DNA of 64,000 bases, taken from assembly GCA_026705025.1 (NCBI GenBank), contig JAPPBN010000004.1, positions 1-64,000 of the forward strand. Reading direction: 5' to 3'. The notes under the pieces are model-generated. The model was given only the letters and a program-made list of their open reading frames with translations. It had not been told where the DNA came from and did no database searches. This DNA is from Bin125 sp026705025 (GTDB lineage: Bacteria; Chloroflexota; Dehalococcoidia; Bin125). The position numbers and the translations under genes were made by a program. Below, piece by piece: positions 43,620 through 50,370 of the stretch. Within the stretch, counting starts at the first letter, position 1. Each line of letters starts with the position of its first letter.

Positions 43620-44783
43620 TTAGCGGTCGACCTCGCAGAGGACGATGTCGATCGAGCCGAGCGCCACGACGGCGTCGGCAAGGTAGGCGTTTATCACCTG
43701 CGGTTTCAGCGACGAGAGGTTGTGGAAGCATGGCGATCGCATCTTCACGCGCCACGGTTTGTCGGTGCCGTCGGAGACCATGTAGATGCCGTATTCGCCG
43801 CGGGGATTCTCCTGGCGCATGTAGATTTCGCCAGGGGGCGGGCGCAGACGCGCCGGCATCCGCTCGGGCTCAATGGGTCCAGAGGTTGGCATCTGGTCCA
43901 ACGCCTGACGCAGGATTGTGACCGACTGGCGCATTTCCTCAAGCCGCACGAGATAGCGGTCGTAGACGTCGCCGCGCTCTCCGACCGGAATCTCCCAGTG
44001 GAAGCGGTCGTAGATCGAGTAGGGCTCGTCCACGCGCAGGTCGAATGGGACGCCAGAGGCTCGCAGCATCGGTCCGGTGACGCCGAAGGAGATCGCTTCG
44101 TCTGCGGTCATCGCGCCGACGTCGCGACAGCGGGCGACAAAGACCTCGTTGTTGGTCATCAACTCGTCGACATCCGTGATTCCGACCTCGACCTGATCCA
44201 GCACCCAGTGCGAGTCCTCGATGAAGGTCTCGTGCGGCTCCCAGGCGAGACCGCCGACGCGGAAGTAGTTGTACATGATCCGGTCGCCGCAGACGGCCTC
44301 GAACAGATCCTGGATGCGCTCGCGTTCCTTGAACGTCCAGGTGAAGGCGGTGCCGAAGTAGCCAACGTCGGTACCAAATGCGCCCATGAACATGAAGTGC
44401 GAGAGCAGCCGGTTGAACTCAGCCAGGATCAGGCGGACGTATTCGGCCCGTTCGGGGATCTCGATTCCGGCCAGGCGCTCAACGGCGTTGACGTAGACCC
44501 ACTCGGAGTTAAACGCGGCCAGGTAGTCTGTGCGGTCCTGATAGCCCAACGCGCCTCGGTAATCGAGGTTCTCCGACAGCTTTTCGCCGCCGCGGTGCAT
44601 GTAGCCGATGTAGGGAATGGCGTCCTTGACGATTTCGCCGTCCACCGTCAGGACCATGCGGAACACCCCGTGCGTGGCCGGGTGCTGCGGCCCGATGTTG
44701 ATGTTCATGTCGACGGTCTCGAACTCGCGCTCGACGACGACAGGTTCGGTCAGGACTTCACCCTCGAAGGTTTGCTGGACCAT
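43620..44783 (-). CDS. nuoD: NADH-quinone oxidoreductase subunit D
   Basis: 387-residue peripheral-arm subunit lining the quinone site. GPQHPATHGVFR near 32-43 carries the quinone-head histidine, YIGYMHRGGEKL and the conserved tyrosine in EWVYVNAVE follow, and the C-terminal block SSLKPQVINAYLADAVVALGSIDIVLCEVDR is typical. It stands separate from nuoC (not fused). Confidence 0.95.
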   Translation of the reverse strand: MVQQTFEGEVLTEPVVVEREFETVDMNINIGPQHPATHGVFRMVLTVDGEIVKDAIPYIGYMHRGGEKLSENLDYRGALGYQDRTDYLAAFNSEWVYVNAVERLAGIEIPERAEYVRLILAEFNRLLSHFMFMGAFGTDVGYFGTAFTWTFKERERIQDLFEAVCGDRIMYNYFRVGGLAWEPHETFIEDSHWVLDQVEVGITDVDELMTNNEVFVARCRDVGAMTADEAISFGVTGPMLRASGVPFDLRVDEPYSIYDRFHWEIPVGERGDVYDRYLVRLEEMRQSVTILRQALDQMPTSGPIEPERMPARLRPPPGEIYMRQENPRGEYGIYMVSDGTDKPWRVKMRSPCFHNLSSLKPQVINAYLADAVVALGSIDIVLCEVDR

Positions 44784-44806
44784 GCGGTCTTCTCCTTCGT
44801 ATCCCG

Positions 44807-45808
44807 TTAGTCGCCACGCAACTGCGCGCGTCGAGCGGCCGCGAGTTCACGGCCCAGGCGTACGCGTTCGGCCTGTGCGGCGGCGCGGCCCTCGGGGTCT
44901 TCTTCGGCATCGGGGATGCTTGGCAGTTCGGGCGGTGGCGGCGCCGGCGGACGATCGTCTTGTGCTGGTGCACCGGCCGGTGCTGCCTCGGCGGCTGGGA
45001 CAGCGGCGGGTGCGGCAGCCGGAGGCGGCGGTGGCGCCGCGCCTTCGGGTCGAGGACCGCCGGCAGGCGGGGCGCCGGCCAGACGCTCAGCCCGGCGAAC
45101 TGCAGCGAGTTCTCGAGCTCGCGCAACGCGTTCGGCCTGCTCGGCCCGGCGCTCTTCGCGTTCCTCTTCGGTCATGTCTTCGACGCGCTTGCGCTCCGGC
45201 GCGGCGGCAGCGGCAGCGTCCGGGGCCGCCTCTTCTTCCTCCGCCGGTTCGGGCGGGGGGTGCTGCTTGGTGAAGAACTCGACGTCAACGCCCTGTTCCA
45301 TCTCGATGGGCGCCAGCGGGTGGCTCTTACGCAAGGGATGGATGTCGATGTCCTCGTCGAGCAACAGGTTGCGCGGGTCGGGATGACCGATGAATTCAAT
45401 CCCGAACATCTCGCGGCATTCGCGCTCGGCCCAGTTGGCCATCTCATAGATGTCGGTGATCGACTCAACGATGGCGCCTTCGGACGGCAACCAGGACTTG
45501 ATCGTCACGGCCTGGCGCAGCGGAATCGAGTAGAGGTGGTAGACAATCTCCAGGCCGCGCTTTTCCCAGTCGACCGCAGTCTGGTTGCGCAGCAGATTCA
45601 TCTGCAGACGCTCGTCCTCGCGGCCCCGCTCGATGACCTCGTGGATCGAGTCGACGGGAATGGTGAGGGCGACATCGTCGCCTTTGGTCATCTCCGCCTC
45701 GAAGCTGACCAGCGGCATGACCTCGCGGTAGACGTCGGCGATAGAGCCCGGAGGCGGCTCGTTGCTCGGCGGTTCCTCGGGCGCGGCCGGCGTACGACGT
45801 GAGGTCAT
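44807..45808 (-). CDS. nuoC: NADH-quinone oxidoreductase subunit C with long repetitive C-terminal tail
   Basis: 333 residues, of which about 30-185 are the normal NuoC domain (ERECREMFGIEFIGHPDPRNLLLDE is the signature). The remaining 150 residues are unusual: Ala/Pro/Glu-rich linkers joining two similar basic-acidic helices, EQAERVARARELAAVRRAE and AQAERVRLGRELAAARRAQ. Such a tail is not part of Complex I structures known to me. It could be a docking element toward a partner that replaces the missing NuoEFG module; this is speculation. Confidence 0.92.
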   Translation of the reverse strand: MTSRRTPAAPEEPPSNEPPPGSIADVYREVMPLVSFEAEMTKGDDVALTIPVDSIHEVIERGREDERLQMNLLRNQTAVDWEKRGLEIVYHLYSIPLRQAVTIKSWLPSEGAIVESITDIYEMANWAERECREMFGIEFIGHPDPRNLLLDEDIDIHPLRKSHPLAPIEMEQGVDVEFFTKQHPPPEPAEEEEAAPDAAAAAAPERKRVEDMTEEEREERRAEQAERVARARELAAVRRAERLAGAPPAGGPRPEGAAPPPPPAAAPAAVPAAEAAPAGAPAQDDRPPAPPPPELPSIPDAEEDPEGRAAAQAERVRLGRELAAARRAQLRGD

Positions 45809-45814
45809 GGTGGA

Positions 45815-46387
45815 CTAGTAACCCCGCGCACGTTCCTCGACGATCTTCTCCTGCAGCGCAAGGAGGCCGTCGATCAGAGCTTCGGGACGGGGCGGGCAAC
45901 CGGGCACGTAAACGTCGACCGGCACGATGTTGTCGACCCCTTGCACCACGCGGTCGTATTGCGTGTAGGGACCGCCATTCGTCGCGCAGGCGCCCATCGA
46001 GATGACCCACTTCGGATGCGGCATCTGCTCGTACAGCAGTTTGACCGCCGGGGCCATCTTCTTGGTCACCGTGCCGGCCACGATCATGACGTCCGACTGC
46101 CGCGGCGACGGCCAGGGCACGATGCCGAACCGATCCAGGTCGTGGTTCGCCATGTAGGTCGCGATCATCTCGATCGCGCAGCAGGCCAGACCAAACGTCA
46201 TCGGCCAGATTGAGGATTTCCGCGCGGCCGAGATCAGGGCCTCGGCCGGAGCCTGCATCACGCCTGGCAAGACAATCTTGTAGGGAACCGTCGGCGGCTC
46301 ATTGTCAATCGCCTGCAGACGAAGCGACTCTGGCGAGATGATGACGGGCGTCGGATCGCCCATGTGTGGTGGCTGGGAGGTCGTCAT
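45815..46387 (-). CDS. nuoB: NADH-quinone oxidoreductase subunit B
   Basis: 190 residues. It binds the terminal [4Fe-4S] cluster N2: the adjacent cysteines in GLACCAIEM, the cysteine in SMGACATNGG, and that in VPGCPPRPE are all present. The start MTTSQPPHMG at 46387 is 13 nt after the nuoA stop; the open frame upstream overlaps nuoA and has no homology. Confidence 0.95.
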   Translation of the reverse strand: MTTSQPPHMGDPTPVIISPESLRLQAIDNEPPTVPYKIVLPGVMQAPAEALISAARKSSIWPMTFGLACCAIEMIATYMANHDLDRFGIVPWPSPRQSDVMIVAGTVTKKMAPAVKLLYEQMPHPKWVISMGACATNGGPYTQYDRVVQGVDNIVPVDVYVPGCPPRPEALIDGLLALQEKIVEERARGY

Positions 46388-46400
46388 GTTCCGCGCTCCG

Positions 46401-46790
46401 TCAGTTCCGTTGCCAGTCAAACACGCCCTTGCGCCAGGCGTAGGCCAGCGCAATCAGCAGCGTGCCGATAAAGAGCACCATTTGCCAGAGAATCACCTTG
46501 CCGAACTCGGGTCCATCCATCAGCCCCAGGAATGAGACGGCCCAGGGCAGGAGAAACACCACCTCAACATCGAAGACGAGGAAGAGCAAGGCATAGGTGT
46601 AGTAGCGGACGTGGACCTGCGCCCAGTTGCGGCCAATAGGCAGCATGCCGCACTCATAGACCTGGCCCTTGAGCGCGGTGCGCCGCTGCGGCGCGAGCAG
46701 TTTGGTCGCCAGCAACGCGGTCAGAACCAGCATGATCCCGACCGGGATTGCGACCAGGACCGCGCCGTAGTTCTCAAACAGCTCAGACAC
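46401..46790 (-). CDS. nuoA: NADH-quinone oxidoreductase subunit A
   Basis: 129-residue, three-helix subunit. YECGMLPIG (the mobile loop cysteine region), RYYTYALLFLVFDVEVVFLLPWA with its helix-2 acidic pair, and a third hydrophobic helix are clear. The GTG start is preceded by GAGGGTGACGGCAGG. It is the first gene of the nuo operon, with a promoter 58-87 nt upstream. Confidence 0.94.
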   Translation of the reverse strand: MSELFENYGAVLVAIPVGIMLVLTALLATKLLAPQRRTALKGQVYECGMLPIGRNWAQVHVRYYTYALLFLVFDVEVVFLLPWAVSFLGLMDGPEFGKVILWQMVLFIGTLLIALAYAWRKGVFDWQRN

Positions 46791-46847
46791 GTCTACCTGC
46801 CGTCACCCTCTCTGAACAGAAGCACCAGATTCCCCGATGCCGAACAG

Positions 46848-46877
46848 ATCGTACCCGCGCGGCATAATCAGGGTCAA
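46848..46877 (-). promoter_or_regulatory. Promoter of the nuo operon
   Basis: On the minus strand, TTGACC (46872-46877) and TACGAT (46848-46853) are separated by 18 bp, a good match to the housekeeping sigma-factor consensus. It lies in the 148-nt gap between the GNAT gene and nuoA and points into nuoA. Confidence 0.7.
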
Positions 46878-46938
46878 TGTCTGGCCGCTCGGATCGCAAT
46901 TCCAGTCCCCACTTCACGCGGCGACCCGCTCGACTCCG

Positions 46939-47433
46939 CTACAAGCCGGACTCCGCGATCTCCCGCTCGTACTTGAACTCGACGGTGTGGTTGGCGTCGT
47001 CCAGCCTCCGCGAGTCGCTCTTGACGTAACCAAGGCGCTCATAGAGCCGATGCGCGTCTTCGAACCGGGTGTCCGACCACAGTTCGATCCGTGAGGCCCC
47101 ATGTTCGCGAGCCCATTCGACGCCGGTCTCAAACAGCCGTCGACCCAGACCCTGTCCACGCAGCTGCGCGTCCAGATAGAGCCGATGCAGTTCGACCGTT
47201 GGCCCATCGACGCGCTCTGCCGCGATCGAACCGACGACCGTACCCTCGTCATCGCGCATCACCCACATCGCCCCGATCGGCGAGCGATAGGGAAACGCCT
47301 GCTCTTCCCTCAGCAGATCCCAGAACTCGTCCTCAGGATCCCAGATGAAGCCGTACTCGTTGAACACGCGATGGATCAACTCGATCACCTCGGGCGCGGC
47401 TTCATAGCCGACCGGCTCTATCTGGAAGCTCAT
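46939..47433 (-). CDS. GNAT family N-acetyltransferase
   Basis: 164 residues with the GNAT fold. The acetyl-CoA pyrophosphate-binding loop reads LRGQGLGRRLFE (Q/RxxGxG/A type), preceded by the strand VELHRLYLD and followed by ARLYERLGYV-like ending (HRLYERLGYVKSD). The acceptor substrate is unknown. It is upstream of nuoA in the same direction but separated by the nuo promoter, so it is probably a separate unit. Confidence 0.88.
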   Translation of the reverse strand: MSFQIEPVGYEAAPEVIELIHRVFNEYGFIWDPEDEFWDLLREEQAFPYRSPIGAMWVMRDDEGTVVGSIAAERVDGPTVELHRLYLDAQLRGQGLGRRLFETGVEWAREHGASRIELWSDTRFEDAHRLYERLGYVKSDSRRLDDANHTVEFKYEREIAESGL

Positions 47434-47502
47434 AGCGCGTTACTCTGCTGCTGATAGCCACATCATTCACGACCAGTGCGTCAAGCACGTGAGGAGCACG
47501 AT

Positions 47503-48645
47503 ATGGGACCGCTCAGCGGCATACGCATCATTGAATTCCAGGGCATCGGACCGGGGCCGTTCTGCGGCATGATCCTGTCCGACATGGGCGCCGACATCGT
47601 GCGCATCGACCGCGCCTCGAACGCGCCGTCCGAGGCGCCGAACAACCCGCCCGGCGACCTGCTCGCTCGCGGACGTCGCTCGATTGCGCTCGACCTCAAA
47701 AACCCGGACGGGGTTGAAGTCGCGCTCAAGTTGATCGAAGGCGCCGACGCCCTGTTCGAGGGATTCCGTCCGGGCGTGATGGAACGGCTTGGCCTCGGCC
47801 CCGACGTCTGCCTCGAGCGCAATCCGAAGGTCGTCTACGGGCGGATGACCGGCTGGGGCCAGGAAGGTCCGTACGCACAGATGGCCGGCCACGACATCAA
47901 CTACATCTCGCTGGCCGGCGCGCTGGCGCCGATCGCGCGCAAGGGACAGGTCCCGGTACCGCCGCTCAACCTGGTCGGCGACTTCGGCGGCGGCGGCATG
48001 TACCTCGCCGTCGGCATGCTCGGCGCGCTGATCGAAGCACAGCGCTCGGGCAAAGGACAGGTCGTCGACGCAGCCATGGTCGACGGCGCATCGTCGCTGA
48101 TCACCTCGGTCCACGCCGGTCTCGCCACCGGCGGCTGGCGCCGCGGCCGCGCCGCCAACGTGCTCGACACCGGCGCGCACTTCTACGACGCCTACGAGAC
48201 GCTGGACGGCAAGTTCGTCTCGATCGGCTCGATCGAGCCGCAGTTCTACGCCGAACTGCTGCATCTGCTGGGCCTCGAGAACGAGGAACTGCCCCACCAG
48301 ATGGACAACACGCGCTGGCCCGAGCTCAAGGATCGGGTGACGGCCATCTTCCGCACCAAAACGAGGGTTGAGTGGGAAGCGATCTTCGAGGGCTCAGACG
48401 TCTGCTTCGGCCCGGTGCTCGAGCCGTGGGAAGCCCCGAACCACCCGCACGCCAAGGCGCGCGGCGCATTCGAGGAGGTCGCCGGCGTCGTGCAACCCGC
48501 TCCGGCCCCACGCTTCAGCCGAACCGAGTCGAAGATTCAAGGCCCGCCTGCCTACCCGGGCGAGCACACCGACGAGATCCTCGCCGAAATCGGTCTCAAC
48601 GGCTCACAGGGTGAGGAACTCAAGACAGCCGGCGCCGTCGCGTAA
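47503..48645 (+). CDS. Alpha-methylacyl-CoA racemase (CaiB/BaiF family)
   Basis: 380 residues. The sequence follows the alpha-methylacyl-CoA racemase subgroup closely: IIEFQGIGPGPFCGMILSDMG, GHDINYISLAGAL, PVPPLNLVGDFGGGGMYLA and IGSIEPQFYAELL. The catalytic residues known from the mycobacterial enzyme (H126, D156, E241) map to H130, D160 and E245 here with constant spacing. The enzyme epimerises 2-methyl-branched acyl-CoAs, needed for beta-oxidation of branched chains and sterol side chains. The ATG at 47503 has GGAG 7 nt upstream. It is divergent from the GNAT gene. Other CaiB/BaiF CoA-transferases lack this H/D/E set. Confidence 0.9.
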   Translation: MGPLSGIRIIEFQGIGPGPFCGMILSDMGADIVRIDRASNAPSEAPNNPPGDLLARGRRSIALDLKNPDGVEVALKLIEGADALFEGFRPGVMERLGLGPDVCLERNPKVVYGRMTGWGQEGPYAQMAGHDINYISLAGALAPIARKGQVPVPPLNLVGDFGGGGMYLAVGMLGALIEAQRSGKGQVVDAAMVDGASSLITSVHAGLATGGWRRGRAANVLDTGAHFYDAYETLDGKFVSIGSIEPQFYAELLHLLGLENEELPHQMDNTRWPELKDRVTAIFRTKTRVEWEAIFEGSDVCFGPVLEPWEAPNHPHAKARGAFEEVAGVVQPAPAPRFSRTESKIQGPPAYPGEHTDEILAEIGLNGSQGEELKTAGAVA

Positions 48646-48675
48646 CTCCGCCGAACTTCCCGACGGAATGGACAG

Positions 48676-48724
48676 AGCTCCCCCTCAGGGGGAGCTGGCG
48701 CGGAGCGCCTGAGGGGGCCTGCCA
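48676..48724. repeat. GC-rich palindromic repeat (module A copy)
   Basis: CTCCCCCTCAGGGGGAG hairpin followed by CTGGCGCGGAGCGCCTGAGGGGGCC. Both halves match, in order, the copy inside valS (51202-51246, minus orientation). It fills the gap between the racemase and SIS genes. Confidence 0.75.
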
Positions 48725-48742
48725 GCCAAGGGTGCATGAACG

Positions 48743-49789
48743 ATGGTCTCAGTCACCGACTACCGCCTCTACCCCGCGATCCAGGCCCAACCCTCCGAGT
48801 GCGCCAAGCTCCTCAGCAGCGTTCAACCCTTCGACCGCGCCGCTGAGACGCTCTCGACAGCCTCGCGCGTCTGGACGGTCGGGATCGGCACTTCGTACAA
48901 CGCCGCCAATGCGGCCAGTTGGATGCTGCGCGCCGCCGGACTCGAAGCTCGGCCGCTGACCAGCTTCGAGTTCGCCACCTGGCCAACTGTCTCAGATGGT
49001 GAAGCTGTCCTGCTCTTCGCCCACACCGGTCGCAAGACGTATAGCGGCCGCTCGCTGTCGCTCTGCATCGAGCGCGGCATCCCTGTCGTGCTGATCACCA
49101 AGATCGAGACTGGGTTCGACCTGGACTCCTTCCCCGACAACGTCACCGTCCTGCACACGACGACGCAGGATCCGTCGGCGATGTACACGGTCTCGCACAC
49201 CACGGCGATGACCGCGGCCGCGATGATCGCCGACCTTGTGTCGCCGGCCTCACTCGGCGACATCTCGGAAATTCCCAGATCGCTGGCCGCAGCGTTGACG
49301 CTGGAAGCGGAAATTGCCGAGCTTGCGGCCGAGTGGTCCGACGGGACGCTGATCGCACTGGGCGCCGGTCCAATGTTGACGGCCGCCGAGGAGGCGCACA
49401 TCAAGATCGCCGAGGCGTCGCGGCGAGCAGTGCGTCACCAGGAGCCGGAATCATTCCTGCACGGCCCGGCCGTGCAGATCGTTGATTCCGACCGCATCCT
49501 ATCGTTCGCCGCCAACGACGACTCGGCGGAGCGAACCCGCGTGATCACACAACTGACGATGGACAACGGCTGCTCGGCGGCCTGGGTCGCGCCCGAGAGC
49601 GTGCCCGGCCCGGAGTCGGCGCGACATCTGGTGCTGCCCGAACTGTCGCCGGAGCTGCTGACGATTCCGGCCGTCGTCCCGGCGCAACTGCTCGCCGCGC
49701 ACCTGGCCGCGAACGACGACGTCAACGCCGACGACTTCCGCACCGACGTGCCCAGGTTCCGCGAAGCGCTGTCGAAGCTCAGTCTCTGA
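48743..49789 (+). CDS. SIS-domain sugar-phosphate isomerase-like protein
   Basis: 348 residues with two SIS folds (about 30-170 and 185-330), resembling the C-terminal isomerase half of GlmS. The phosphosugar-binding segment is GIGTSYNAANAAS near 47-59, then HTGRKTYSG and the second-half HQEPESFLHGPAVQI. No glutaminase domain is present, so it could be a deaminase/isomerase for an amino-sugar phosphate, or a sugar-sensing regulator lacking a DNA-binding part. The function is unassigned. It is followed by the VanZ-like gene in the same direction, 28 nt apart. Confidence 0.8.
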   Translation: MVSVTDYRLYPAIQAQPSECAKLLSSVQPFDRAAETLSTASRVWTVGIGTSYNAANAASWMLRAAGLEARPLTSFEFATWPTVSDGEAVLLFAHTGRKTYSGRSLSLCIERGIPVVLITKIETGFDLDSFPDNVTVLHTTTQDPSAMYTVSHTTAMTAAAMIADLVSPASLGDISEIPRSLAAALTLEAEIAELAAEWSDGTLIALGAGPMLTAAEEAHIKIAEASRRAVRHQEPESFLHGPAVQIVDSDRILSFAANDDSAERTRVITQLTMDNGCSAAWVAPESVPGPESARHLVLPELSPELLTIPAVVPAQLLAAHLAANDDVNADDFRTDVPRFREALSKLSL

Positions 49790-49817
49790 CGCGCTGCACT
49801 AAGCAGGCCGAATCCAG

Positions 49818-50366
49818 ATGGGCATCTTCAGCTCTGCGCGTGAACGGCGGCTCTGGCTGTGGGTGCTTGCGGTCGTCGCGCTGATCTTCGCCTCTCTTGG
49901 ATTCAGCGGGAGACTGGTTGATCTGCTCAACGACGACAACGCAGGCGCGGCGGCGTTCAGTGTGGCATTGCTCCTCGTTGCGGCGACGGTTTTGACCAAC
50001 GGGTTGCAGACGCGCCCGACACGCGTTGAAGTCGCCGTCGCGTTCGGGGTCGCCGCCGTCATGTTGATGGTGTTCCTGCGCCTGACTCTCGCGGAGCGTT
50101 CTCACCTGATCGAATACGGCGTGCTCGGGGTCTTCATCCACGCCGCGCTGACCGAGCGGGCGGAGCGTGGCCGTCGCATGCCCTGGCCGGCAGCGTTGGC
50201 CATCCTGGCCGCAGCTGCGATCGGGGTGATTGACGAAGTGATTCAGCTCGCGCTGCCGCACCGGGTGTTTGATCCGATCGACATGCTGTTCAACACGCTG
50301 GCAGCGGGGTCGTCGGTCGCCGCCGGTCTGGTGCTTGCCAGAGTGCGGCGCAGCGTCCGCGTATGA
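49818..50366 (+). CDS. VanZ-like membrane protein
   Basis: 182 residues, four to five hydrophobic helices. The VanZ motif set is present: SHLIEYGVLGVF, IGVIDEVIQLALPHRVFDPIDMLFNTLAAG, with the conserved H-E-Y, D-E-x-x-Q, R-x-x-D-x-x-D and N residues. VanZ proteins affect lipoglycopeptide sensitivity and wall physiology; the mechanism is unsettled. It converges on valS with only 4 nt between stops. Confidence 0.85.
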   Translation: MGIFSSARERRLWLWVLAVVALIFASLGFSGRLVDLLNDDNAGAAAFSVALLLVAATVLTNGLQTRPTRVEVAVAFGVAAVMLMVFLRLTLAERSHLIEYGVLGVFIHAALTERAERGRRMPWPAALAILAAAAIGVIDEVIQLALPHRVFDPIDMLFNTLAAGSSVAAGLVLARVRRSVRV

Positions 50367-50370
50367 ACGC

